From contig JBHEMU010000158.1 of assembly GCA_046262415.1 (NCBI GenBank), positions 1-56,220 on the forward strand: a DNA stretch of 56,220 nt. Direction: 5' to 3'. Both the position numbers and the translations under genes were made by a program. Shown here one piece after another: positions 41,132-48,795 of this stretch. The notes below the pieces were generated by a model. It saw nothing but the letters and a program-made list of their open reading frames with translations, ran no database searches and was not told the origin of the DNA. Position 1 is the stretch's first letter; the number at the start of each line of letters is the position of its first letter. This stretch comes from JACDAS01 sp046262415. GTDB taxonomy: Bacteria; Actinomycetota; Thermoleophilia; Gaiellales; Gaiellaceae.

Positions 41132-42080
41132 AGGCGTCCAGGTCAAGGTACTCGGGATACGGGACGGGATGCACGTAGCGCGCGGCCGAGGCGATCATCG
41201 CCGCATTGTCGGTACAGAGCTCGAGCGGCGCGAGCGCTGCGTCGGGAAGCGCCGCGCGCAGCGCCGAGTTCGCCGCGACCCCGCCGACGATCGCGATCCG
41301 CTCCAGCCCCAGCCGCTTCGAGGCCTCCCGCGTCCGGTCGGCGAGCGCCTGCACGAGGGCCCGCTGGTAGCTCGCCGCGAAGTCGGCACGCCGCCGCTCG
41401 AGGTCGGCGGCCGGCAGGTCGCGGACCGCGTAGAGCAACGCCGTCTTGACGCCCGAGAAGGAGAAATCGAGACCCGGGACGCGGGCGACGGGGAAGGCGA
41501 ACGCCTCGGGATCGCCGGTCGCGGCGAGCCGGTCGAGCGCCGGACCCCCCGGATAGCCGAGGCCGAGCAGCCTCGCGCCCTTGTCGAACGCCTCGCCGGC
41601 GGCGTCGTCGATCGTCGAACCGGCGGTCAGGAAGGATCCACGCGCGCGCACCTCGAGCAGGAGCGTGTGCCCGCCGCTTGCGAGCAGGCACAGGAAGGGT
41701 GGCTCCACGGCGTCCGGCTCGAGGTAGAGCGAGGCGACGTGCCCGTGCAGATGGTCGACCGGCGCGAGCGGCAGCCGCCTGCTCCAGGCGAGCGCCTTGG
41801 CGGCGGAGAGCCCGACGAGGAGAGCTCCGATCAGACCGGGGCCCTGCGTGACCGCCACGGTCGAGACGTCGTCGAGCGTGGCGCCGGCCTGCTCGAGAGC
41901 CGCCCGTACCGCGGGCGCGAGCAGCTCGAGGTGCCGTCGCGACGCGATCTCCGGCACGACCCCGCCGAAGCGGGCGTGGAGGTTCGCCTGCGACGAGACG
42001 ATCCCGGCGAGGACGTGTCCTTCCGGCGAGACGAGCGCGGCGGCGGTCTCGTCGCAGGACGTCTCGATCCCGAGGATCAG
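41112..42080 (-). CDS. tsaD: tRNA N6-threonylcarbamoyladenosine transferase TsaD
   Basis: TsaD moves the threonylcarbamoyl group to A37 of ANN-reading tRNAs with TsaB and TsaE. Visible: ILGIETSCDETAAALV at the very start, HARFGGVVPEIASRRHLELL, the metal-binding HLHGH, LLASGGHTLLLEV, GEAFDKGARLLGLGYPGGP and VGGVAANSALR. I place the start at CTG 42080: it forms CTGA with the rimI stop, has GGCGGAG just upstream, and puts the first residue exactly where the family starts (322 residues). The first conventional alternative is GTG 42119, adding 13 residues. Last of the t6A cluster. Confidence 0.93.
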   Translation of the reverse strand: MILGIETSCDETAAALVSPEGHVLAGIVSSQANLHARFGGVVPEIASRRHLELLAPAVRAALEQAGATLDDVSTVAVTQGPGLIGALLVGLSAAKALAWSRRLPLAPVDHLHGHVASLYLEPDAVEPPFLCLLASGGHTLLLEVRARGSFLTAGSTIDDAAGEAFDKGARLLGLGYPGGPALDRLAATGDPEAFAFPVARVPGLDFSFSGVKTALLYAVRDLPAADLERRRADFAASYQRALVQALADRTREASKRLGLERIAIVGGVAANSALRAALPDAALAPLELCTDNAAMIASAARYVHPVPYPEYLDLDAYATAAG

Positions 42081-42547
42081 GAGGACTCCGCCAGGCGCTG
42101 CTCGGCCGGGTCGCGCCACATGATCAGGGCGTCCTCGCGGTTGTCCGTGTAGTACCCGCGCCGGACGCCCCGGGAGCGGAAGCCGAGCCGCTCGTAGAGA
42201 CGGATCGCATCCACGTTCGAGACGCGCACCTCGAGCGTGTAGCCCCGCCGCTTCTCGTCGGCGGTCAGCTCGAAGAGCCGGTCGAGCAGCGCCGTCGCGA
42301 TCCCACGGCGCCGGTGGTCCCGGGCAACGGCGACGTTCATCACATGCCAGGCGTCGACGTAACGGGAGATGATCATGTAGCCGACGAGCGCACCGGTCTC
42401 GGAGTCGAACGCGCCCTGGCAGATCGAGGAGGGCTTGGTGAGCTCGCCCGCGAACATCGCGCGCGACCAGGGGGTCGGGTACGACTCCCGCTCGATCGCC
42501 TCCACCGCCGCCAGGTCGCGGTTCGAGAGCGGTCGCAGCTCGATCAC
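42077..42547 (-). CDS. rimI: Ribosomal protein S18-alanine N-acetyltransferase RimI
   Basis: A 156-residue GNAT enzyme. MIELRPLSNRDLAAVEAIERESYPTPWSRAMF is the RimI N-terminus, VAVARDHRRRGIATALLDRLF is the acetyl-CoA loop, and LEVRVSNVDAIRLYERLGFRSRGVRRGYYTDNREDALIMWRD is the canonical end. It lies between tsaB and tsaD with 4-nt overlaps on both sides, an arrangement common in actinobacteria. Confidence 0.93.
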   Translation of the reverse strand: MIELRPLSNRDLAAVEAIERESYPTPWSRAMFAGELTKPSSICQGAFDSETGALVGYMIISRYVDAWHVMNVAVARDHRRRGIATALLDRLFELTADEKRRGYTLEVRVSNVDAIRLYERLGFRSRGVRRGYYTDNREDALIMWRDPAEQRLAESS

Positions 42548-43134
42548 GCCCGCCGCTCCGCGTCCGGCGCTCGCAGGTACAGGGGCTCGACGAGCTCTGC
42601 AGGCCCGAACCCCGACGCGAGCGCGGCGTGAAAGCGCGCTCGCGGTGCGTGGAGCTCACTCACGTCCGGCGGCACGTCGGCTCCGGCCGCCTCGAGCACG
42701 TCCCGGTAGCGGACGGCGCCGTCGCCGACGCACAGCCTGCCGGGTTCGACCGGGACGTCCTCGGGGCGCAGGCAGCACGGCTCCCCGAGCAGCGTGAACA
42801 CCTCTCCCCGGCGGGCGTCGATCACGGGCAGGGCGCCGGGGGCGCCGGCCGCGAGCGCGTCGAGCGTGGACACGCCTGCGACGGGTAGGTCGAGCCCGAG
42901 CGCGAGGCCGCGCGCGGCGCTCAGGCCGATCCGGATGCCTGTGAAGCTCCCCGGGCCGGTCCCGACGGCGAGCGCGTCCAGCTGCGCGGCCTCGCCACCG
43001 GCCTCGCGCAGAAGCTCGTCGGCGTCGGCGAGCACGCGGACGGCGTGGGACTGCCGCTCGCCGAGCAGCGCGCCGTCCCGCACGAGGGCACTCGTCGCCA
43101 CCGAGGTGGCCGTGTCGAAGGCGAGAATCAGCAC
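42544..43134 (-). CDS. tsaB: TsaB, t6A synthesis complex subunit
   Basis: A 196-residue ASKHA-fold partner and stabiliser of TsaD. MLILAFDTATSVATSALVRDG and VGTGPGSFTGIRIGLSAARGLALGLDLPVAGVSTLDALA are the diagnostic stretches (GPGSFTGxR). The C-terminal part is shorter and variable, as usual. GTG 43134 overlaps tsaE by 7 nt. The open frame extends far upstream into tsaE territory, but that sequence is shadow. Confidence 0.93.
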   Translation of the reverse strand: MLILAFDTATSVATSALVRDGALLGERQSHAVRVLADADELLREAGGEAAQLDALAVGTGPGSFTGIRIGLSAARGLALGLDLPVAGVSTLDALAAGAPGALPVIDARRGEVFTLLGEPCCLRPEDVPVEPGRLCVGDGAVRYRDVLEAAGADVPPDVSELHAPRARFHAALASGFGPAELVEPLYLRAPDAERRA

Positions 43135-43574
43135 CCCCGAAAAATACGCTCCAGCAGGCCCTCCTCGGCGCTCTCCAGGCCCACGAGCCTGTGGGTCGGA
43201 TCGACGTGCCGCAACCGGACGGACAGCCGCGGCGAGGCGAGCCACCCGCGGGCCGCCTCCGGCCACTCGACGAAGCAGACGGCGTCGACGAAGTACGGCT
43301 CGAGGTCGCCCCATTCGGGTGCCGAGACCTCGGCGAAGCGGTACAGGTCGAGGTGCGAGACCTCGAGCCGGCCGCGGTAGCGGTGCCCGATCGTGAACGT
43401 GGGGCTGGTGACGCGGCCGGTGACTCCGAGCGCGCGACAGGCTCCCCGCACGAACGTCGTCTTCCCCGAGCCGAGCTCGCCGGAGACGGTGACGAGGTCG
43501 CCCGGACGGAGCTCGGCTGCGACGCGTGCGGCCAGGCTCTCCGTCTCCTCCGGCGAGGCGGAGGTCAGCTCCAC
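43128..43574 (-). CDS. tsaE: TsaE, t6A synthesis ATPase
   Basis: A 148-residue P-loop protein: VSGELGSGKTTFVRGACRALGV (Walker A), VTSPTFTIGHRYRGRLEVSHLDLYRFAEVSAPEWGDLEPYF (TsaE switch region) and VCFVEWPEAARGWL (Walker B-like). It powers the TsaBD complex through ATP hydrolysis. GTG 43574 lies 6 nt after a TAGGGT box that overlaps the stop of the uracil-DNA glycosylase gene, so the t6A genes can start from their own leaderless promoter. Confidence 0.92.
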   Translation of the reverse strand: MELTSASPEETESLAARVAAELRPGDLVTVSGELGSGKTTFVRGACRALGVTGRVTSPTFTIGHRYRGRLEVSHLDLYRFAEVSAPEWGDLEPYFVDAVCFVEWPEAARGWLASPRLSVRLRHVDPTHRLVGLESAEEGLLERIFRGC

Positions 43575-43580
43575 CCCGGG

Positions 43581-43586
43581 ACCCTA
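43581..43586 (-). promoter_or_regulatory. -10 box of the tsaE-tsaB-rimI-tsaD cluster
   Basis: TAGGGT on the minus strand, 6 nt before GTG 43574. Its TAG is also the stop codon of the glycosylase gene. Confidence 0.45.
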
Positions 43587-44240
43587 GAACAGGCCGAGTT
43601 GAACGGCGTGCTCCGCGCCGGCGGCGACGAGCAACGGCTCCGGCGTCGGTTCCACCGTCTCGGAGGCCATGCGCCGCTCCAGCAGCCCGGGAATGCGGGC
43701 GAAGTCCTGCTGGAGCACCTGCAGCATCCGCGGGGTGTACAGCGCCGCCGCGGGGTGGTACAGCGGATAGAGGAGTACCCGCCGGCCCCCGAGCGTCGTC
43801 TCCTGCTCCTGGCCGTGGACGCGGGTGATGCCGTGCTGCTTCCCCGAGAGAAGCTTCGTCGCGAAGTTCCCGAGCGTCGCGACGACGCGGGGCTCGATCA
43901 GCTCGATCTGGCGGAAGAGGTGTCGCTCGCAGGCTTCGATCTCGTCGGGCACCGGGTCGCGATTGCCGGGCGGGCGGCACTTGAGCGTGTTCGCGATGTA
44001 CACGTCGGCGCGCGAGAGCCCGATCTCGCCCAGCAACCGGTCGAGCAGCTTTCCGGCCTGCCCGACGAACGGCAGTCCCAGCCGGTCCTCGTGGAAGCCG
44101 GGCGCCTCGCCGACGAACATCAGGTCCGCGCAGGGATCGCCCGAGCCGAAGACCACCTGCGTCCTCGTCTGGGCGAGCCGGCAGCGGGTGCAGGCTAGGG
44201 TCGCGTCCTCGTAGGCGGCGAGCGCTGCTGGATCCGGCAC
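43584..44240 (-). CDS. Uracil-DNA glycosylase, family 4 ([4Fe-4S])
   Basis: A 218-residue enzyme that removes uracil from DNA. The iron-sulphur cysteines are seen as CTRCRLAQ near residue 17 and later Cys in LKCRPPGN and EACERHL. Catalytic motif A is GEAPGFHEDRLGLPFVGQAG and motif B is LYHPAAAL. The very C-terminus is VQLGLF, which matches the beta-clamp-binding consensus QLxLF, so the enzyme may be tethered to replication. GTG 44240 follows a TAGACT box at 7 nt. Confidence 0.93.
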   Translation of the reverse strand: MPDPAALAAYEDATLACTRCRLAQTRTQVVFGSGDPCADLMFVGEAPGFHEDRLGLPFVGQAGKLLDRLLGEIGLSRADVYIANTLKCRPPGNRDPVPDEIEACERHLFRQIELIEPRVVATLGNFATKLLSGKQHGITRVHGQEQETTLGGRRVLLYPLYHPAAALYTPRMLQVLQQDFARIPGLLERRMASETVEPTPEPLLVAAGAEHAVQLGLF

Positions 44241-44247
44241 GGCGACG

Positions 44248-44253
44248 AGTCTA
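44248..44253 (-). promoter_or_regulatory. -10 box of the uracil-DNA glycosylase gene
   Basis: TAGACT on the minus strand, 7 nt before GTG 44240. Confidence 0.5.
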
Positions 44254-44273
44254 GGCCGTCCGGCGGACGCCGC

Positions 44274-44489
44274 TCAGCCGCAGCCGCAGCTGCCGCCGCA
44301 GCAGCCGCCGCCCGCCGCCGGGCCGCCGAAGCTCGGCTGCTCCGAGCCGCCGTGCGCCGCGAACACGGAGAACTGCTTCGCCACCTTGGCGCCGCCGCAG
44401 TCCGGGCAGCTCGGATCGCCGTCGCCGGAACGCACGAGCTCCTCGAAATGGTGCTCGCACTTCATGCAGACGTACTCGTAGATCGGCAT
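44274..44489 (-). CDS. FmdB family zinc ribbon protein
   Basis: A 71-residue zinc ribbon: MPIYEYVCMKCEHHFEELV ... SCPDCGGAKVAKQFSVF, with two CxxC knuckles (CMKC and CPDC). The tail is Cys/Gly-rich (GGGCCGGSCGCG). These proteins are called FmdB-type regulators from one methylotroph, but their function is unknown. ATG 44489 follows a TAGAAT box at 7 nt. The promoter region is shared with the divergent GNAT gene. Confidence 0.88.
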   Translation of the reverse strand: MPIYEYVCMKCEHHFEELVRSGDGDPSCPDCGGAKVAKQFSVFAAHGGSEQPSFGGPAAGGGCCGGSCGCG

Positions 44490-44496
44490 GCCCCGG

Positions 44497-44502
44497 ATTC
44501 TA
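44497..44502 (-). promoter_or_regulatory. -10 box of the FmdB gene
   Basis: TAGAAT on the minus strand, 7 nt before ATG 44489. Confidence 0.5.
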
Positions 44503-44523
44503 GACGTGTGCTGGAATGACCTC

Positions 44524-45120
44524 GTGTGGGACGACATCGCCGCCCGTCTCGAGGGCCGCCTCGTCGCACTCGAGCCCCTCGGCCGCGAGCACGAGGAGGG
44601 ACTCTGGCTCGCCGCGCAGGACCCCCGGACGTGGCGGTGGCTGAGCGTCCTCGCCGCCGAGAGCCGCGAGACCTTCCGCGAGTGGCTGGAGGACGCTCTC
44701 GTGCGCGCCCGGGCAGGGCTGGAGGTGCCGTTCGCGACGCTGGACGCGGTGAGCGGCGCCCCCATCGGGAGTACTCGCTACCTCGGCCTGCGCCCCGAGC
44801 ACCGGTCGCTCGAGATCGGCTGGACCTGGCTGGCACCGGCCGCGTGGGGCAGCGGCGCGAACGTCGAGGCGAAGCTGCTGCTCCTCCGGCGCGCCTTCGA
44901 GGAGCTCGGCTGCGTGCGCGTCGAGTTCAAGACGGATGCCGGGAACGAGCGCTCGCGGGCCGCTCTGGCGGCGTTGCCGGCGCACTTCGAAGGGATCCAC
45001 CGGCGGCACATGCTCGTCCGTGACGGCGAGCGCCGCGACTCCGCCTGGTACAGCGTCGTCGCCGACGAGTGGCCCGAGGTGGAGGCGAACCTGGAACGCC
45101 GGCTGAAGAAGTCGCTGTAG
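44524..45120 (+). CDS. RimJ/RimL-like GNAT acetyltransferase
   Basis: About 198 residues from GTG 44524; GTG 44506 and ATG 44488 are in-frame alternatives, the latter overlapping the FmdB start. GNAT features are RLEGRLVALEPLGREHEEGLW, TRYLGLRPEHRSLEIGWTWLAPAAWGSGANVEAKLLLLRRAFE and VRVEFKTDAGNERSRAALA, as in RimL-like enzymes that acetylate N-termini or small amines. The acetyl-CoA loop (WGSGANVEAK) is of the relaxed type. A family 1 repeat copy starts a few bases after the stop. Confidence 0.82.
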   Translation: MWDDIAARLEGRLVALEPLGREHEEGLWLAAQDPRTWRWLSVLAAESRETFREWLEDALVRARAGLEVPFATLDAVSGAPIGSTRYLGLRPEHRSLEIGWTWLAPAAWGSGANVEAKLLLLRRAFEELGCVRVEFKTDAGNERSRAALAALPAHFEGIHRRHMLVRDGERRDSAWYSVVADEWPEVEANLERRLKKSL

Positions 45121-45123
45121 CTC

Positions 45124-45221
45124 CAGGCGGCGCTTGCGACGCCGACCTCAGGAGCGCGGGCTTGCCCGTGCTCCGTCTGAGCCGACCGCACGAGCGCATC
45201 CGGGTAGAGACCAGGCTCCTA
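45124..45221 (+). repeat. Post-stop palindromic repeat, family 1 copy B
   Basis: AGGCGGCGCTTGCGACGCC opens the copy, then GACCTCAGGAGCGCGGG, CTTGCCCGTGCTCCGTCTG, AGCCGACCGCACGAGCGC and ATCCGGGTAGAGACC. It begins 4 bp after the GNAT stop, and its far end touches the stop codon of the convergent secreted-protein gene (45219-45221). Confidence 0.88.
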
Positions 45222-45750
45222 GCGCGGCCCGGCGTTGATCGCCGAGTTCGCGACGGCGACGATCAGCGCCTTCGGATCGGGGCGGGTGCGGGTTGAGTCC
45301 CTGAGCGCGATCTCGAAGAGAAGGCCGTGGCTCCGCCACCAGATCACGGTGCGGTCGCACGCGTCGCCGCACCCGCGGGGGCGGAAGTAGCGTCCCGAGA
45401 TCCCCCTGGCCAGCCGGACGGCTGGGAACTTCGTCGGCAGCGGCTGTCTCCGGTCGGCCGAGATCGAGCCGAGATCGCAGGCTTCCGCGAAGCCCCCGGT
45501 CGCCGCACGTGTCCAGCCGAACGTGCCAGCCGGTCGCCGAGACCTCGATCGTCGTCTGGAGCACGCGTCCGAGGGGGACCCGCGGGTGCGGGAAGAAGCT
45601 GGGCATCAGGATGGGCAGCTGCGTGTTCAGCTTGAGCGCCTGGAGCGGGCGGCGAAGCTCGGGCGCCACCGGAGCGGCGCCCGTGGCCGCGGACGCGGAC
45701 GCCGCGATCGCGGCCGCCGCCGCCAGACCGGCGAGAAGACCCCTTCCCAT
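45219..45750 (-). pseudogene. Secreted hypothetical protein, frameshifted
   Basis: The N-terminal frame begins MGRGLLAGLAAAAAIAASASA (signal peptide) and runs to VSATGWHVRLDTCGDRG. The C-terminal frame reads FAEACDLGSISADRRQPLPT ... ISGRYFRPRGCGDACDRTVI and ends NSAINAGPR at 45219. Removing one base from the C5 run at 45493-45497 joins them into a 176-residue protein with four or more Cys in the mature part. I do not recognise the family. If the frameshift is real the protein is truncated into unrelated sequence. Confidence 0.6.
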
Positions 45751-45858
45751 CCCGGGCGGGACGATACCGGTGCGCCGGTCGCGCCGTGCCGCCGTCCGCG
45801 CACCTCAGGCACTACACTTCCTGGCGCCCGGTATCCGCTACGGAACTGGAGCCTCAGC

Positions 45859-46515
45859 ATGTACGAGCGAGTGCGCATCGTCGGACACGGCCGTGTCGGC
45901 ACGGCGGCCGCCGCGCGCCTTCGGGAGCGGGGCGTGACCGTGGCCGACGACCGGCCGCACCTCGTGCTCGTCTGCGTCCCCGACCGCGCGATCGCGGACG
46001 TCGCGCGGTCGGTCGAGCCCGGCCCGTGGATCGCGCACGTCAGCGGCGCGACACCGCTGGCCGCCCTGGACCCGCACGTCCGCCGCTTCGGGCTGCACCC
46101 CCTGCAGACGATCGTCGCCTGGCGGGGACCGGAGCAGCTGGACGGCGCCTGGGCGGCCGTGACGGCGGAGACGGACGAGGCGAGGGCGGCCGCGCGCGGG
46201 CTGGCCGGCCTCCTCGAGCTCCGGCCGTTCGACCTCGCCGACGCCGACCGCGTCCTGTACCACGCGGGTGCGGCGTTCGCCTCGAGCTTCCTCGTCGCGC
46301 TGCATCGCACGGCCGCGTCCCTCTTCGAGCTCGCGGGTGCGCCGCCCGAGGGGCTCGTGCCGCTGATGCGCCGGACGATCGAGAACCGGTTCGAGCTCAC
46401 CGGCCCGATCGAGCGCGGCGACTGGGCCACGGTCGACGCTCATCTGACTGCGCTTCGCGAGCGTGCCCCGCACCTGGAGCCGCTCTACCGCGCGCTCGCC
46501 GAGGCCGCGGCATGA
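45859..46515 (+). CDS. DUF2520 Rossmann-fold protein
   Basis: A 218-residue protein: MYERVRIVGHGRVGTAAAARLRERG is the NAD(P)-binding loop, LVLVCVPDRAIADVARSV the second strand region, and HVSGATPLAALDPH ... GLHPLQTI the DUF2520 signature. The C-terminal helical domain (LYHAGAAFASSFLVALHRTAASLFELAG) resembles that of ketopantoate or pyrroline-5-carboxylate reductases. It overlaps panC (ATGA). In many actinobacteria this family precedes panC, so a role in pantothenate synthesis, possibly ketopantoate reduction, is plausible but unproven. Confidence 0.88.
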   Translation: MYERVRIVGHGRVGTAAAARLRERGVTVADDRPHLVLVCVPDRAIADVARSVEPGPWIAHVSGATPLAALDPHVRRFGLHPLQTIVAWRGPEQLDGAWAAVTAETDEARAAARGLAGLLELRPFDLADADRVLYHAGAAFASSFLVALHRTAASLFELAGAPPEGLVPLMRRTIENRFELTGPIERGDWATVDAHLTALRERAPHLEPLYRALAEAAA

Positions 46516-47315
46516 AGACGCTGCGAACCGCCGTGGAGGTGCGCGGCGCGCTCGAGCCCTTCCGCGCCGGCTCCACGGTCGCGCTCGTGCCGACGATGGG
46601 CGCCTACCACGACGGCCATCTCTCGCTCTTCCGCGCCGCGCGCGCGGAGGCGAACGTGGTCGTCGCCTCGCTGTTCGTCAACCCCGCCCAGTTCGGCCCT
46701 GCCGAGGACTTCGCCGAGTACCCGCGCGACGAGCGCCGGGACGGGGGGCTCGCGGCGGACGCCGGCGTCGACTTCCTCTTCGCCCCCACCGCCGCGGAGC
46801 TGTATCCGCCCGGTTTCCAGACCTGGGTCGAGGTCGAGGAGATCTCCCGCACGCTCGAGGGAGCACATCGCCCCGGCCACTTCCGCGGCGTGGCGACCGT
46901 CTGCCTGCAGCTGTTCAACATCGTCAGGCCGCAGCTCGCGTACTTCGGGCTCAAGGACGCCCAGCAGGCCGCGGTCGTCCAGCAACTCGTCCGGGACCTG
47001 CACCTCGAGCTGCGGGTGCGCGTCCTGCCGACGGTGCGCGACGCCGACGGCCTCGCGCTCTCGTCCCGGAACGTCCACCTCTCGCCGGCCGAGCGGCAGA
47101 CCGCCCTCGCCCTTCCCCGCGCGCTCGCGGCCGGCGCCGAGGCCGCGCTCAGGGGCGCCGATCCCGTCGCCGCCGCCCACGCCGCCCTGAACGGCCTGAC
47201 CCCCGACTACGTCGCGACCCTCGAGGTCGACGGCCGCCGCGTCCTGGCCGCCGCCGTCCGCGTCGGCCGCACCCGCCTGATCGACAACGTCCCCCTGGAA
47301 GGAGCTCCCACATGA
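46512..47315 (+). CDS. panC: Pantothenate synthetase
   Basis: A 267-residue enzyme joining pantoate and beta-alanine with ATP. ALVPTMGAYHDGHLSLFRAAR carries the HxGH motif, VASLFVNPAQFGPAEDFAEYPR binds pantoate, and RPGHFRGVATVCLQLFNIVRPQLAYFGLKDAQQ and DGLALSSRNVHLSPAERQ (KMSKS-like) complete the set. Length is normal. It overlaps the genes on both sides by 4 nt (ATGA). Confidence 0.96.
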   Translation: MKTLRTAVEVRGALEPFRAGSTVALVPTMGAYHDGHLSLFRAARAEANVVVASLFVNPAQFGPAEDFAEYPRDERRDGGLAADAGVDFLFAPTAAELYPPGFQTWVEVEEISRTLEGAHRPGHFRGVATVCLQLFNIVRPQLAYFGLKDAQQAAVVQQLVRDLHLELRVRVLPTVRDADGLALSSRNVHLSPAERQTALALPRALAAGAEAALRGADPVAAAHAALNGLTPDYVATLEVDGRRVLAAAVRVGRTRLIDNVPLEGAPT

Positions 47316-48202
47316 CCGCACCGGCACCCGCCCCCCGCTATGCGTCCTGGACCCAGGGCAAGCTGCCCCTGACCGAGCTGGGGGAGCTGAAGCGCCGTGG
47401 CCAGAAGATCGTCATGGTCACCGCGTACGACGCCCCCGGCGGCAGGCTTGCCGACGCAGCCGGGATCGACGTGATCCTCGTCGGCGACTCGGCGGCGATG
47501 GTCGTGCTCGGCCACGACTCGACCGTGCCCGCGACGATGGAGGAGCTGCTGATCCTGACGCGTGCGGTCACGCGTGGTGCGAAGCGGCCGCTCGTCGTCG
47601 CCGACATGCCCTTCGGCTCGTTCCAGGTCTCGGACGAGACCGCCGTCGAGAACGCGGTCCGGTTCGTCAAGGAGGCCGGCGCCGACGCGGTGAAGGTGGA
47701 GGGAGCCGGCGCGACCCTGCCCCGCGTCCGCGCTCTCGTGGGCGCCGGCGTGCCGGTGATGGGACACGTCGGTCTGACGCCGCAGTCGGCGACGATGCTC
47801 GGGGGCTTCAAGGCGCAGGGCCGCACCGCGGACGCCGCGCGCGCGCTCGAGGAGGACGCGACCTCGCTCGAGGCGGCGGGCTGCTTCGCGGTCGTGCTCG
47901 AGGCGGTTCCGGCAGCCGTGGCCGCGCGCATCACGGCCGCGCTGCACGTGCCCACGATCGGCATCGGCGCCGGGGCCGGCTGCGACGGCCAGGTGCTCGT
48001 GTACCACGACCTGCTCGGGCTCTACGAGGGCCGGGCGCCGCGCTTCGTCAAGCGGTACGCCGACCTCGGCACGGAGATTCGCCGCGCACTCGAGACCTAT
48101 GCGGCCGAGGTCCGTAGCGGGGCCTTCCCCGAGGAGCGGCACACCTACGCGATGCCGGAGGAAGAGCTGGCGCTGCTCGCCCGATCACGCTCGGAGAGCT
48201 AG
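47312..48202 (+). CDS. panB: 3-methyl-2-oxobutanoate hydroxymethyltransferase
   Basis: A 296-residue TIM-barrel enzyme making ketopantoate from 2-ketoisovalerate and methylene-THF. Family motifs are VMVTAYDAPGGRLADAAGIDVILVGDS (metal Asp), VVADMPFGSFQVSD, AVKVEGAG, VMGHVGLTPQS, FAVVLEAVPAAVA (catalytic Glu) and PTIGIGAGAGCDGQVLVYHDLLGL. ATG 47312 overlaps panC and has GGAG 8 nt upstream. The stop lies 1 bp from that of the convergent Yip1-like gene. Confidence 0.96.
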   Translation: MTAPAPAPRYASWTQGKLPLTELGELKRRGQKIVMVTAYDAPGGRLADAAGIDVILVGDSAAMVVLGHDSTVPATMEELLILTRAVTRGAKRPLVVADMPFGSFQVSDETAVENAVRFVKEAGADAVKVEGAGATLPRVRALVGAGVPVMGHVGLTPQSATMLGGFKAQGRTADAARALEEDATSLEAAGCFAVVLEAVPAAVAARITAALHVPTIGIGAGAGCDGQVLVYHDLLGLYEGRAPRFVKRYADLGTEIRRALETYAAEVRSGAFPEERHTYAMPEEELALLARSRSES

Positions 48203-48203
48203 C

Positions 48204-48782
48204 TCAGACGCGTCGTAGCGACCAGAGTCCGATCGCGAGCAGGGCGACCCACCAGCAGGCGAACCCGGCCGCGACGGCGTCGAAGACCGTCGCGCCGGTG
48301 CCCGTGTCGTCGCCGCCGGGCCGGAAGAGGTCGCGTCCGAAGACGGCGAGCTGCACGGGCCACGCCGTCAGGAGCCAGAGTCCGAGCGGAGCGGCGGAGA
48401 AGGCAAGCGCGTGCCGCGCCTGCCGGTAGCTCGCCTTCGAGCCGAGGATGCGCAGGACCCCGAGCGCGACACCGCCGAGCACGAAGTAGCTGAGGAGACC
48501 CTGGATCGCGCCGCCGAGGATCGCCCAAACGCCGATCACGACCGAGTCGTCGACCCACTCCTCGGCCAGCCGTCCACCCGCGCCGGCGGCGAGCACGATC
48601 CCGATCCCGCCGAGGAAGACGAGCGCCATGACGGGCTCCTGACGCGCTTCCGCACCCGGCTGCGAATCGTCGGCGAGCGCGGCGAAGACCGCTCGCGGAC
48701 GGCGCAGGACGAGCGGTACGCGCAGCCACCAGTCGCGGTCGAGGGACCCGTGGTCGGCGGCGGGCGGATCGCCGTGCTTCAC
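48204..48782 (-). CDS. Yip1-like membrane protein
   Basis: A 192-residue protein with about five membrane helices (MALVFLGGIGIVLAAGAGG, VVIGVWAILGGAIQGLLSYFVLGGVALGVLRILG, HALAFSAAPLGLWLLTAWPVQL, AVAAGFACWWVALLAIGLWSL). The N-terminus WLRVPLVLRRPRAVFAAL precedes them, as in bacterial Yip1-domain proteins. Function is unknown. GTG 48782 follows a TAAGCT box at 7 nt. Confidence 0.75.
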   Translation of the reverse strand: MKHGDPPAADHGSLDRDWWLRVPLVLRRPRAVFAALADDSQPGAEARQEPVMALVFLGGIGIVLAAGAGGRLAEEWVDDSVVIGVWAILGGAIQGLLSYFVLGGVALGVLRILGSKASYRQARHALAFSAAPLGLWLLTAWPVQLAVFGRDLFRPGGDDTGTGATVFDAVAAGFACWWVALLAIGLWSLRRV

Positions 48783-48789
48783 GCCCCTG

Positions 48790-48795
48790 AGCTTA
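48790..48795 (-). promoter_or_regulatory. -10 box of the Yip1-like gene
   Basis: TAAGCT on the minus strand, 7 nt before GTG 48782, overlapping the stop of the GGDEF/EAL gene. Confidence 0.4.

Noticed and set aside
42544..43980. TsaB as a 478-residue fusion
   Set aside because: The extra N-terminal sequence is an alternative frame of tsaE and the glycosylase; tsaB starts at GTG 43134 with its normal N-terminus.
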